Below are positions 26,203-35,766 of a stretch of 64,000 nucleotides of DNA, piece by piece (position 1 is the first letter of the stretch; each line of letters opens with the position of its first letter). The translations under genes were made by a program, and so were the position numbers. The notes beneath the pieces were generated by a model, which was not told where the DNA came from, ran no database searches, and worked only from the letters and a program-made list of their open reading frames with translations. The DNA is from Maribacter algarum (ex Zhang et al. 2020) (GTDB taxonomy: Bacteria > Bacteroidota > Bacteroidia > Flavobacteriales > Flavobacteriaceae), in the NCBI RefSeq assembly GCF_005885635.1, contig NZ_VATY01000001.1:186001-250000 (forward strand), written 5' to 3'.

Positions 26203-27252
26203 TTAATCACATAGGGTCAACCGCATATTATTTTTGGTAATTCTATGGTCAGTAAAACAGTTTCTATCGCCATTCTTAATTGTAAAGCGATGCATACCGT
26301 TTTTTTTGTGCAAACGAATTTTTATGAAAATCAGGTTCCGCTCAATGATTTCGGCTGGCTTATTGTCAACGAAAACTTCAGCCTTAGACATATTTGAAGG
26401 TACTATTAACTTTACGTCATAGGCTATATAAGGAACTGTCGCCTCTTTCTCTATTTTTTTATTTTGCTTTTTTTTCAGTGTATATAAAGAATCCTTTTTT
26501 CTTAGATTTTGTATGGAATCATATCTAACTTTCGCAATAGCCGTACTGTCTCTTAGTTTCTTACTCTTGTTTAAAAAATCACTCTTCCGAATGCCCTGAA
26601 ACATAAAGAGTAACAGGAAAATTAAAGTAAAAGCTATAATTCCTTTTTTAATCGGTGAAGTTCTTTTTCCTTTGAAATCAGACTTGATCTTGCTCTGAAC
26701 GAGATCACATAGCTGTTGGAAATCTGAATTAATGTGTAAATCAACATTCAAGGTATTTATGTCCTTCAAGATGTTCGTCAACCCTGAAATATTGTTTCTT
26801 ATTTCAGTATATAGATTTAAATCCTCAGCTACTCCTTGAATATTTGCTAATTCTTTGAGTTCTCTAATCTTTTTATCAAGATTAACCGTCTCATTTTCCC
26901 AGTATTTTAAGAGATCCAATCGATCGGCAGCCCTTGCAATTTTTACTTCATCAAGCACTACTGGGAAAATTCGTTCGTAAAAATTTTGGTTTTTAAATAT
27001 TTGTAAGAGCTCGAACATGCAGTTCTCAGACCTTAAATACTTTTTACTAATAACAAGGATTACATATTTACCCCTTCCAATCTTGTCCATGAAACGTTTA
27101 ATCCGTCCTTTATACTTCAAGTCATTTTTATCGCGAATTACCTCTACACCTCTTTTCTTGAATTCCACTTCAATGAATTCGGCAATAGCTTCGCTTTCAG
27201 GATTCCAAGCGTAAGAAATATATACGGAAGGTTTTATATCACTTTTCTGCAT
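26203..27252 (-). CDS. Membrane-anchored TIR-domain protein
   Basis: The 349-residue protein begins with a TIR domain: PSVYISYAWNPESEAIAEFI (9-28), then GKYVILVISKKYLRSENCMF and Glu81, the position expected for the NADase glutamate. Residues 205-220 are a single membrane helix (IIAFTLIFLLLFMFQG) preceded by a basic stretch, so the TIR part should be cytosolic. A Lys-rich linker and a beta-rich domain of about 80 residues (from VPYIAYDVKLIVPSNMSKAE) would be periplasmic. TIR domains act in bacterial immunity as NAD-consuming effectors or signal makers. The topology suggests that an envelope signal controls it. A C8 run lies 33-40 nt upstream of the start. Confidence 0.85.
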   Translation of the reverse strand: MQKSDIKPSVYISYAWNPESEAIAEFIEVEFKKRGVEVIRDKNDLKYKGRIKRFMDKIGRGKYVILVISKKYLRSENCMFELLQIFKNQNFYERIFPVVLDEVKIARAADRLDLLKYWENETVNLDKKIRELKELANIQGVAEDLNLYTEIRNNISGLTNILKDINTLNVDLHINSDFQQLCDLVQSKIKSDFKGKRTSPIKKGIIAFTLIFLLLFMFQGIRKSDFLNKSKKLRDSTAIAKVRYDSIQNLRKKDSLYTLKKKQNKKIEKEATVPYIAYDVKLIVPSNMSKAEVFVDNKPAEIIERNLIFIKIRLHKKNGMHRFTIKNGDRNCFTDHRITKNNMRLTLCD

Positions 27253-27284
27253 ACTACAGCGCCTTTGGCAAATTCACAATTTTT

Positions 27285-27292
27285 GGGGGGGG
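27285..27292 (-). promoter_or_regulatory. Poly-C tract upstream of the TIR gene
   Basis: G8 on the plus strand reads C8 on the coding strand and ends 33 nt before the TIR start codon, inside the likely promoter or leader. Length change here could alter promoter spacing. The 298-nt gap 27253-27550 has no gene. Confidence 0.55.
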
Positions 27293-27550
27293 AAGGATAT
27301 AGTCTAACCGACGAGATGTCGTCTTTTTGATAGAATACGAAACAGAGTCAGTTCTCTTACTCTAATAAAGCAGGCATTTTAATTCTTTGCTTAAAGGCCA
27401 ACTCTAAACCAGTCTCTTAATCGAACATTTAAAATTATAGATAATATTTCAGTCGAGTACAACCATTTATACAGTGTTTAACACCATTTACACAAAAGTA
27501 CTTTCTATGAGTATAGCACAAAGCAGTCGAGATTAAAGGAATAAAACCAG

Positions 27551-30500
27551 TTACTTGATCAAGTTTATCTCAATTCTTCTATTTTTCTTTCGACCGGCTC
27601 GGGTATTATTAGTAGCAATAGGTTCAGAATCTCCATGACCAACGGCTATCAATCGATTTTCATCGATACCTTGGTCAATTAGGTAATCACGAACTGCGTT
27701 AGCTCGTTTTTCGGAAAGCACATAATTTTCTTTTGAATTTCCTTGACTATCTGTGTGACCTTCTACTGAGAATCTAGCAGTTGAGTACTCACCTAAGATT
27801 TTGATAATATCAACCATTACACCAGTAGATTCAGCTTTGATAGACGATTTACCAGTATCAAACAAGATAGTCTTGGCATAATCGTTCAATTGCTTTAGAA
27901 CTTCAACAGTTACTGTTGGGCAACCATTGTTAGCAAGAGTACCAGCAACATCAGGACACTTATCATCTTTATCTAATACGCTGTCACCATCTTTATCAGG
28001 CCATGGACACCCATTATTTTCTGACGGACCTGCTTCATTAGGGCAATCATCATCGTTATTAACAACTCCATCGAGGTCATCATCAAAACCACGAACTTTG
28101 GTCACCTTAAGTGAATCATCTTCTGATTGAACAATAGAAATAGGTTTAAAGCATCCATTGTTAATTTTAGTTCCTCTTTCTTCCGGACATCTGTCCTCAT
28201 CATTCGGAATTCCATCTCCATCCCAATCATCGGCACTATAAGGACAACCACCGTTTGATACTGGACCTCTTATTTTTGGACATTTATCGTTTTTGTCTAA
28301 AACTCCATCCTTATCAAAATCTCCATTTTCAGTATAGTAAGGTATGAAAACAGATATGAAGCCTGGTGTGTTTGTTCCAACAGTATATCTTGTAAACTTG
28401 TATTTTGAACTGTTATAACCTTCCAACAACTTTTTAAGCTCTTTTGAAACCTCAAATTCTGTTTTTACTTCATACCGAATCTCAAAACCTGATGGATAAT
28501 TATATGCTTTAAAAAAGTCATCGTCCTTTGGATATAATTGTATTTGTCCCTTGAAGTCAGTTCCTTCCATATAATCCATAAACTCTTCAGCCAAATATCT
28601 TTGCTCTTCATAAAAATAGAATCCAATTTTAAAGTCGTTAAGTAAAATAAAGTTTGATTGCGGACAACCCCCATTATCAATAGTACCAGGAACGTCGACA
28701 CATTTATCGTCTTTATCTGGAGTTCCATCTTTGTCCTGATCTGGCCATGGACATCCATAGTTTTCTAATGGACCCTTCTCATTCTTACAATCATCTTCTA
28801 TATCCACTATTCCGTCATCATCAGAATCAATCTTTTGTATTGGTTTAGGTAGTGCTTTGTTTAAAGTAATATCATAAGAATTACAATTAATAACAATACT
28901 TGAATCCATAATAACAATATCATTCCAAAATAGTTTGATAGATTTCTCCTTGTCATCAGTGTATACCGGTATTGTAAACGTGCTTTTGTTTTCTATCCTG
29001 GAAGAATCACCTAAAACTTTTCCTATAGGCCTTAGAACCTCAACTTCTTTATCAATTTGAAGACTCAATTTTCTTGTAATAGAATCAACGTTTTGCTCCA
29101 AATGTATTTCAACTTCTTTCATTTTGGGGTTTTCTTGCCAAATTAATGCCTCCCATTCACTTTCCATATTTGTTACATTAAGAAATGAATTTCCAAGAAA
29201 TACCGCACCTGCAAAAAGCATCGAACACATCAAAAACGCCGAAAATAAAGTTGTCCAAAAATAATCTTTAAAACTTCTCCTTTTTTTAACAGAATCCTCT
29301 TTAAAATAACTCTGCAGGCTTATATTTTTAATTCCAGTTAAACTAGTATCATCGTGATTTATCGGAGTTTTCCAATTCAAATTCGGGTTCTCCAAATACG
29401 CTCTAGCTACCATATCCGTCATTTGGCTATTCTCTCTTAGAGTTCCAAATAAACTTTCTACATCTTTATAATGGTTATATTTATTGGAATCATAAGCATA
29501 TAAAGTAAATTGACTAATAATTCGTTGCGTCTCCTTCTCTTCAAAAGCATAATGGGTTTCATTCAACTCAGCCTCCCCTATTTCATCCAAAAGCTCCAGA
29601 ATAGTTTCTCTTGCCAAAACTTCATTTTCAACAGTTAAATGTTTCAATAAGCTCAAACGCATAAAATCAGGAAACTCTCCTTTTTCTAACCATGAGATTC
29701 TTGATAATTTTAATAATGATGTGAAATTTAATTTTTTCGCAAGGTCATACTCATCCATTATTCTCTTTCCTATTGATAAGGTAAGGTTCCAATTTATTTT
29801 AGGGTAGACAGCTAGAGCAGCTATCCATTGAAAAAGAACATTTGAAAAGCGGTTTTCATTGTTAATATTAGCCCATGATTCCTTTTCACAGTATTTAAGA
29901 AGATTCTCTAGATCTTCGAAATTTACCATTACATGTTCATAAAAACCGCTTTTGAATTGACTCAGTATGGTTAAAATATTAAGGTTTTCAATAAAAAGGT
30001 TATTCATAACCAGCAATTGACCTTCAATATCTAATGGAAATACCGGTAATTCTTTTAACAAAACCTCCTTCTCTTTAAAGCCCCAATCATTAAATGAAAT
30101 AGGGGATATAATTGCTCTATGTTCCCACTTATTAATAGTTCTAAGTAAGTCTTTTTTAATAACCGGATAATCTGGATAAATTAATTGATGTGCATCACCA
30201 TAAATTAAGAGGATATGCTCTGGATATTTGGAGTTTAGATGTTCTAATGATATTTTTTTTGCTTCTTGACAGCAATATAAAGGTGACTCTTTAAAGTAAT
30301 ATTTATCAATGTAAACACCTTGTTTTTGTAAAAGTTCTATTAAAAATTCAAATAATTCTGTTTGTTGAGAATTAGCCTCTTTTTGATTAATTAATACCAA
30401 AAATTCGCTTTGTTGTGTTCTTGAACCATATATAGGTTTGAAAAAACCAAAATTATGGACTGCACTATGAACTGTTTTTTTAATATCAAGAAAGACTATA

Positions 30501-31786
30501 TTATCATTTATCCTTTTCCTCATACTTTTAGCCACATCACGAATCTTGTTCTCTACCACGGGTAAGAAATTCTTTTTATGGAAAGGAATATCTATAGTAC
30601 CTTTATTTGCAAGTGAGAAAGAGTTGACTAATTCATCAAATCGCTTATCATTAATATGTTTGGCCCTCTTCTCTTCTTCCCGCTCTCGATAAAAATGGAT
30701 AACAAAAAAAGAAGTTGAAAAGACAGCAAGAGCTAAAAAATAAAACCAACTTTGATAGGTTTTCTTTTTTGGAATGGATGCTGCATCAGCCGACATTTCA
30801 AATAATGCTGTAGGTTTCTCAGTATTTCGATACGCATTAATCGTAAAGGCATTTTGCAGATTGCATTCTGAATTTTCATCGCCAAAAAATGATTTAAAAT
30901 AAAAAGTTCGGTCACCTTCTTCGTTCAGGACATACACCAACTCATTAGACTTTTTACTATAAATTTCTTCTTCGTTTTCGCCATACCACTTTACTTGTTT
31001 TGGCTCTTCCCCATCTACTCTAGCAATTAGTTTAAACTCTTTTCCTATTGGAATAGAATTTCTTCCCTGTAATTCCGACAATACTATTTTAGCGGGGATA
31101 CAGACTTCTATTCTCTTTTTGATGATTGTATCCGCATATTTTACTCCCCACTTATTAAACATGCCAACATCCACAGATAAGTCATAAATATTTCCTTCAG
31201 TATAGGTATGGGATGACGTAGAATCAATTGGTGAACCATCTCCCCAATTTGTCGCTATTGAAAGGGTTAAATTCTTTGAAGAATTTTGTTGTAATTGAAA
31301 ACTAAGTTCTAAGTTCTTACTAGTTATTCTTGAATCTGTATTAAATACTTTTGCGTCCATCTGCACTATAGGAGCACTGCAACCTAACCAGGAATAGCAT
31401 TTATTCTGACTGACTACAATGAGGGATAAAACTAAAATCAAAATAAGCCCTAAGACCCATCCGAGCCATTTAGGCATCGACCGCATCCATTTCAATATCA
31501 ATAGCTCTTTAGTCGTTCCTATACTATCCGAAAATCTAAAGGACTTTTCAAAAATCTGCTTAAATTGAATTTGTTCTTCATGAGAATTAGCAAAAATTGG
31601 GGATAAATAATCACATAACTCTAATTCCTCATTAACTCGTTTTGAAACATTCTTAATTATGAGATGGGTATTAGAAATTTGTTCAGGAGAAACCACAAAA
31701 TCATTTTTCCTTAATTCATCAAAAAATAAGGATAGTGGCATGTAATTGCCTTTAGCAAAATCTGTATTTGTCTTATCGCTTTCCAA
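27551..31786 (-). CDS. MoxR-partner protein: vWA-like cytosolic domain, three membrane helices, TSP3 repeats and OmpA domain
   Basis: The 1411-residue protein has an unusual order. Residues 1-106 are a helical N-terminal domain and 107-126 a membrane helix (WLGWVLGLILILVLSLIVVS). Residues 140-320 are PKD/Ig-like (ATNWGDGSPIDST), and 345-364 a second helix. Residues 365-842 form a large soluble region with a degenerate vWA-like part (EFLVLINQKEANSQQTELFE, YPEHILLIYGDAHQL), lacking the DxSxS metal site. A third helix is at 842-864. Thrombospondin type 3 calcium repeats span about 985-1040 and 1155-1290 (DSDDDGIVDIEDDC and others). The end is an OmpA peptidoglycan-binding domain (FSVEGHTDSQGNSKENYVLS, 1339-1358). 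Basic flanks put 365-842 in the cytosol. The start overlaps the MoxR gene end by 14 nt. Confidence 0.85.
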   Translation of the reverse strand: MESDKTNTDFAKGNYMPLSLFFDELRKNDFVVSPEQISNTHLIIKNVSKRVNEELELCDYLSPIFANSHEEQIQFKQIFEKSFRFSDSIGTTKELLILKWMRSMPKWLGWVLGLILILVLSLIVVSQNKCYSWLGCSAPIVQMDAKVFNTDSRITSKNLELSFQLQQNSSKNLTLSIATNWGDGSPIDSTSSHTYTEGNIYDLSVDVGMFNKWGVKYADTIIKKRIEVCIPAKIVLSELQGRNSIPIGKEFKLIARVDGEEPKQVKWYGENEEEIYSKKSNELVYVLNEEGDRTFYFKSFFGDENSECNLQNAFTINAYRNTEKPTALFEMSADAASIPKKKTYQSWFYFLALAVFSTSFFVIHFYREREEEKRAKHINDKRFDELVNSFSLANKGTIDIPFHKKNFLPVVENKIRDVAKSMRKRINDNIVFLDIKKTVHSAVHNFGFFKPIYGSRTQQSEFLVLINQKEANSQQTELFEFLIELLQKQGVYIDKYYFKESPLYCCQEAKKISLEHLNSKYPEHILLIYGDAHQLIYPDYPVIKKDLLRTINKWEHRAIISPISFNDWGFKEKEVLLKELPVFPLDIEGQLLVMNNLFIENLNILTILSQFKSGFYEHVMVNFEDLENLLKYCEKESWANINNENRFSNVLFQWIAALAVYPKINWNLTLSIGKRIMDEYDLAKKLNFTSLLKLSRISWLEKGEFPDFMRLSLLKHLTVENEVLARETILELLDEIGEAELNETHYAFEEKETQRIISQFTLYAYDSNKYNHYKDVESLFGTLRENSQMTDMVARAYLENPNLNWKTPINHDDTSLTGIKNISLQSYFKEDSVKKRRSFKDYFWTTLFSAFLMCSMLFAGAVFLGNSFLNVTNMESEWEALIWQENPKMKEVEIHLEQNVDSITRKLSLQIDKEVEVLRPIGKVLGDSSRIENKSTFTIPVYTDDKEKSIKLFWNDIVIMDSSIVINCNSYDITLNKALPKPIQKIDSDDDGIVDIEDDCKNEKGPLENYGCPWPDQDKDGTPDKDDKCVDVPGTIDNGGCPQSNFILLNDFKIGFYFYEEQRYLAEEFMDYMEGTDFKGQIQLYPKDDDFFKAYNYPSGFEIRYEVKTEFEVSKELKKLLEGYNSSKYKFTRYTVGTNTPGFISVFIPYYTENGDFDKDGVLDKNDKCPKIRGPVSNGGCPYSADDWDGDGIPNDEDRCPEERGTKINNGCFKPISIVQSEDDSLKVTKVRGFDDDLDGVVNNDDDCPNEAGPSENNGCPWPDKDGDSVLDKDDKCPDVAGTLANNGCPTVTVEVLKQLNDYAKTILFDTGKSSIKAESTGVMVDIIKILGEYSTARFSVEGHTDSQGNSKENYVLSEKRANAVRDYLIDQGIDENRLIAVGHGDSEPIATNNTRAGRKKNRRIEINLIK

Positions 31787-32723
31787 GTTCTTTGCTCATA
31801 ATTTCAAAATCTGCTCTGTTTTTTGCTATTATGCCCAAAGTGTTCCGTATTTTGTTATGAAATTCTGGTGAAGCGTTTTTCCAATCTTTTAAATTAGAAT
31901 CTAAAAGTTCATTTTTTTCTAAACAACATATCCAATCAATTAGTTCAGAGGTCGCCGGAGCTTTTCCAATATTGTTCATATTTCGCAAGTGCATGAATAA
32001 ATCAATTGCATTAGCGAAAAAAGGACTTTCTAATTGCAGATTAGTCCTAACAATTTCTAAAAGTACTTCTGGAGAAGGAAAGTTAATATGATGGAAAATA
32101 CAGCGACGAAGAAAAGCATCAGGTAATCCTTTTTCACTATTGCTAGTTATAACCACAACTATTGGGCTTGCATCATCTTGCATAAAACCCAAACCATTTA
32201 ACTCTTTGATAGTAAACTTAAATGGCGGTTTTTCCAACTCAGATAATAAATCATTAGGGAAATCTCTAGGTGCTTTGTCTATTTCGTCAATTAATACAAC
32301 AGATCCTCTTCCACTATCATCATTTACCACATCTGAAGTATAGTTTTGAAATGAATTCCAGTTCTCATTCACAGGTAATGTTTGTAAAATTGCTACGCCT
32401 AAACAATTAAGTGAAATAAAATTTTCTTTTGGTTTCCCCTCCTTATCTCCAAAATGGGATACCGCATCATAACTATAAAAAAGATCAGTAGATTGTGAAA
32501 CAGATTTTGTGTTAAACCGTAAAGCTTTGTCAGATTTAAAATTATTGGAGAAGCTTTTTTGCAATTGTCTGGCTATAAAATTAGCACATTCTGTTTTCCC
32601 TGTTCCTGGTTCACCAGAAAGAAGTAAGGGTCGCTTTAAAAATAGGGCAGTATTGATAGCCGCCAGAAGATCTTTGTTTGGCCTATAGTAATCCTCTGTA
32701 AGTAATTCATCCTTTATTTCCAT
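31773..32723 (-). CDS. MoxR-family AAA+ ATPase
   Basis: The 316-residue ATPase has Walker A GEPGTGKT at 37-44, Walker B SVVLIDEID at 141-149, and a sensor/arginine-finger segment AFLRRCIFHHINFPSPEVLL typical of MoxR proteins. MoxR ATPases act with vWA-type partners as chaperones or switches, and such pairs occur as cores of NTP-dependent conflict systems. It overlaps the large partner gene by 14 nt and follows the DUF4062 gene by 8 nt, so the three form one unit. The partner supplies the membrane and peptidoglycan link, which is unusual for this ATPase class. Confidence 0.9.
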   Translation of the reverse strand: MEIKDELLTEDYYRPNKDLLAAINTALFLKRPLLLSGEPGTGKTECANFIARQLQKSFSNNFKSDKALRFNTKSVSQSTDLFYSYDAVSHFGDKEGKPKENFISLNCLGVAILQTLPVNENWNSFQNYTSDVVNDDSGRGSVVLIDEIDKAPRDFPNDLLSELEKPPFKFTIKELNGLGFMQDDASPIVVVITSNSEKGLPDAFLRRCIFHHINFPSPEVLLEIVRTNLQLESPFFANAIDLFMHLRNMNNIGKAPATSELIDWICCLEKNELLDSNLKDWKNASPEFHNKIRNTLGIIAKNRADFEIMSKELGKR

Positions 32724-32731
32724 AATTTAGT

Positions 32732-33988
32732 TTAGTTTCTATATTGGTTGTCAAGCCATTTTATTATTAATTCATTAGCTTTTTTCATTTTATAGGAATT
32801 CCTTCTTGATGCATTCTGTCGATTTTCCCGTAAGATGTCATCTACATCATTTTCAAGAAATTTATCATTTACAAAAGAATTCAACCATTCCCTTATATCG
32901 TCTTTCTCAACATCATCTAACTCTTCTATATCATAAAGACAATTTTCAATAGATAATTTCTTTTTAAGATTTCTTATGAATGTTTCATATTGCTTATTCA
33001 AACTAATATTATATTCCTCATAGCTAAAAAATATGAAGAATAAATTGCTAGAAGGATTACTATTTTCGGTTAACAAAAAAGTGGGTAAAAACTCTAAAAG
33101 CAATTGTTCTAATAAGTGTAATTTTTCATTATTTTGAATTTCTATATCGGTAATTTCTATGGTTAAAAAAAGTCTCTCATTTCCAGTAAATACATATTCA
33201 TCAGTATCAATGGACCAAGCTTTTTCAATAAAGATGTTAAAAAAGAGCTCGAACTTGCTCTTATCCAAAGTTTTCAATTTACTTAGGCTGATATGACACT
33301 TTTTATATCCTGTTTCCCCTATATCAACGTGAAAAATCCGATTAATGAAATCGTTTGGGCTATTCTCATTATCCGAAACAAAACAAAAAGAATTTGTTCG
33401 TTTTTTAAACTTCTTTTTAAATACTGAAGAGGGGATTACGCGATCCATTTGTAGTAAGCATTCTTTATAGTCACTAGCACTTATTTTCTTTTTAAAATTA
33501 TGATTAAAAGTCAATAATATCTGCTTACATAAATTATCAGGAGTAGTGAATGGGTGAATAAAAGAGGCATTCTGATCTTTTGCCTTGTTGTAGAAGTTTT
33601 CTAAGGCAAGATCTTCTAGGTTCTCAGTATTCGCAAAATCATCTTTTTCATTCTCATCATCACTCCAGAAAACAAATATTTTGTAAAGTGGATTCGAATC
33701 TATAAGTCTTTTTGCTTCATTGTACTCCATTTCCGTATATGATATTCCGGTATCTTCAACTATAGATCCATATCGTTTAGCTAAAATCAAAATATAAATA
33801 TCAGCTTCCCTCACATCCGAAAGACAAACATCAAGAGCTTTCATTCCACTTTCAGAAACATACCCCTCCATGGAAACAACCTCATATTCAGCCTGCAATC
33901 CTTTATGTTGAAACATATTGAGGATCGCATTTCGATACGGCACTAAATCCATATAGGTAGATGATATATAAACCTTTCTTCTTGGCAT
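32732..33988 (-). CDS. DUF4062 (TIR-like) domain protein
   Basis: The 418-residue protein starts with a clear DUF4062 domain: RRKVYISSTYMDLVPYRNAI (3-22), VSMEGYVSESGMKALDVCLS, then ADIYILILAKRYGSI and YTEMEYNEAKR (to about 95). DUF4062 is related to TIR and is common in NACHT and other conflict proteins. The remaining 300 residues are mixed alpha/beta with no domain I can name and no STAND ATPase motif. It is the first gene of the DUF4062-MoxR-partner operon. Upstream 33989-34244 is AT-rich and should hold the promoter. Its role as an effector or adaptor is inference. Confidence 0.85.
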   Translation of the reverse strand: MPRRKVYISSTYMDLVPYRNAILNMFQHKGLQAEYEVVSMEGYVSESGMKALDVCLSDVREADIYILILAKRYGSIVEDTGISYTEMEYNEAKRLIDSNPLYKIFVFWSDDENEKDDFANTENLEDLALENFYNKAKDQNASFIHPFTTPDNLCKQILLTFNHNFKKKISASDYKECLLQMDRVIPSSVFKKKFKKRTNSFCFVSDNENSPNDFINRIFHVDIGETGYKKCHISLSKLKTLDKSKFELFFNIFIEKAWSIDTDEYVFTGNERLFLTIEITDIEIQNNEKLHLLEQLLLEFLPTFLLTENSNPSSNLFFIFFSYEEYNISLNKQYETFIRNLKKKLSIENCLYDIEELDDVEKDDIREWLNSFVNDKFLENDVDDILRENRQNASRRNSYKMKKANELIIKWLDNQYRN

Positions 33989-34244
33989 CTAAACAAATCT
34001 ATCGAGCTTAAAAATATAAAAATGATGAAAAAGACTACTCAATTTACCGTTTTTTAAGACTAATTAATCTGTTTAAGTTATATTAAGTTGCGATAGCAAG
34101 TCAATAGAATTTTTGCAGCTGAAAAATAATAATGATTGCAAAAGATAAACGAACAAGTCGCTAGGTTCAATTACAAGATAATTTATCTTTTTTCCATTTC
34201 CCTCAATAAAAAAATTTTTCATGTCATTCTTTTAAAAAATCGAT

Positions 34245-34576
34245 ATGCTACATATAACATTTATTCATGGTATTGGCAAACATGAATTAACACAGGTACG
34301 GCTCAAAGCTCTTGAAGCAGACTCGCAAAATAATGACGCTGGTATCCATCTAGGAACTAGCAGCATAGAAAGTTCATTGATTTACTTGCTAACTTCAGTG
34401 TATTAATCAAATATCCACTTGTGCCTGTACCTATCAAGTACTTTTTAGAATGGTTACAAAAAAATACTATGGGGAGGGAAATTTGGAGATCAAGAAATGG
34501 TTCATATTGATGATATCTAGTTAGGTGGAGAGAACGTTATAATGCTATGGAGAAGGCTGTTCAATTAGGTAGCTAA
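34245..34576 (+). pseudogene. Decayed alpha/beta-hydrolase-like gene
   Basis: A plus-strand frame from the ATG at 34245 reads MLHITFIHGIGKHELTQVRL, the strand-turn start of many alpha/beta hydrolases (FIHGIG), and stops after 53 codons at 34406. In a second frame protein-like sequence continues (LANFSVLIKYPLVPVPIKYF then LEWLQKN), and in a third frame a short end WRERYNAMEKAVQLGS stops at 34576. Loss of the middle plus frame changes explain this best. It is the only plus-strand trace in the left two-thirds of the island and marks past gene content in a 630-nt gap. Confidence 0.55.
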
Positions 34577-34619
34577 TAAAATATCAACTCCTTCTTTTAA
34601 CTCTGTACCCCTGATACTC

Positions 34620-35750
34620 TTAAAAATGCTCTTTTTTTATTCTTCCTGAATCGCGTTTGCCAATCTCCAATAGTTCAAATCTGTTCTCTGCATTGCTCAT
34701 TTCTACTAGACTTTTTACATCCTTATCATCAAAAACTTTATTCATGCCCAATGCATTTAATGTTTCGGTAGTAATAGGAAAGTTATATCTTAAATATTTC
34801 AAAAGTGGTTTCCCGCCGATATAGTCACCTTTTAAAGAGTTCATTTGCATATCCATTTCGTCGGCTGTTGGAGAATTAGATAACCATTGCAATACAACTT
34901 GATTTTGCCAACTAGCATCTTGCATCAGCATATCTGGGACCGTTTTTGCCCAACTTAAAATCCAGTTATCTTCAATATCATCCGTTTTTTTCGAAAAAAC
35001 GCTGTATCCTGTTCCAACAGAAACAAGTTCTAGCTTTTCTTCACCCATTTCCCAACCAAAAGGAAAACCTTTGAGCGTGGCAACCATCAAAAGTGTTAAT
35101 GAGGGGTTGTTCGCCATACTGACTCCTCCATCAACAAAGGCACCGGTTTCATTGTTTCCTACATCTATGAGCTGAGGTACGAAATACGTTGGAGCAGCAC
35201 TACTCGCCCGCACAGCCTGCCATAAAGGTATATCTTTGTTTCGACCAATTTCGGAATCGTAGAATTTACCATCAGGGTGGTTGATTAACGTCCAAGTACT
35301 ATTTGTATCTGCCCTTTTGGCGATAATGCATAGTCCAGTTCTTATTTCAGGACCACCTAATAAAATATCTCCAAAAGTATCCTTTAAACTTTTTTCTAGG
35401 GCCGAATAGTCATACTCAGCCTTTAAATATTTAGCCGTTTCCCACGGCTTCCACCAACTTCTCTTTTTACCAAAAATTTTCCCGCCAAGCTCTAAATAAA
35501 GTTCTGTTATCTCATCTACTGATTTTCCAATAGCTAAGCCTGAAGCAATAATCGAACCCGTTGAAGTACCACCGATCAAATCAAAATAATCGCATAGAAG
35601 CAATGAATCATCCTGCTCCTTTTCGCGAATAATACTTTCTATTTTTTTCAAATAGCCTAAGGTCAACGCACCGCGAATTCCACCTCCATCTAATGAAAGT
35701 ATTCTCTTCTTTCCGTTATTGGCACTTAAATGTTCTGCTAAGGTTTTCAT
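34620..35750 (-). CDS. Patatin-like phospholipase
   Basis: The 376-residue protein has all patatin hallmarks. The oxyanion motif is DGGGIRG (21-27), the serine hydrolase motif GTSTG with nucleophile Ser63 (61-65), and the catalytic Asp207 lies in AFVDGGVSMANNP. Bacterial patatins of this size include CapV-type membrane-degrading effectors of defence systems. It is the last gene of a compact operon with TIR, pYEATS-TIR and DUF4071 proteins (16-nt gap), so membrane lipid attack controlled by these partners is likely. No nucleotide cyclase of the CD-NTase type is seen nearby, so the activating signal would differ from CBASS. Confidence 0.92.
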   Translation of the reverse strand: MKTLAEHLSANNGKKRILSLDGGGIRGALTLGYLKKIESIIREKEQDDSLLLCDYFDLIGGTSTGSIIASGLAIGKSVDEITELYLELGGKIFGKKRSWWKPWETAKYLKAEYDYSALEKSLKDTFGDILLGGPEIRTGLCIIAKRADTNSTWTLINHPDGKFYDSEIGRNKDIPLWQAVRASSAAPTYFVPQLIDVGNNETGAFVDGGVSMANNPSLTLLMVATLKGFPFGWEMGEEKLELVSVGTGYSVFSKKTDDIEDNWILSWAKTVPDMLMQDASWQNQVVLQWLSNSPTADEMDMQMNSLKGDYIGGKPLLKYLRYNFPITTETLNALGMNKVFDDKDVKSLVEMSNAENRFELLEIGKRDSGRIKKEHF

Positions 35751-35766
35751 AAATAATATGTATTGT

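Noticed and set aside
27551-31786. Simple OmpA-family outer membrane protein
   Set aside because: There is no N-terminal signal peptide or beta barrel. Three inner-membrane-type helices and a large cytosolic region, plus overlap with a MoxR gene, point to an inner membrane protein.
34620-35750. CBASS system based on the CapV-like patatin
   Set aside because: No CD-NTase or Cap2/Cap3 gene is present in the neighbourhood.
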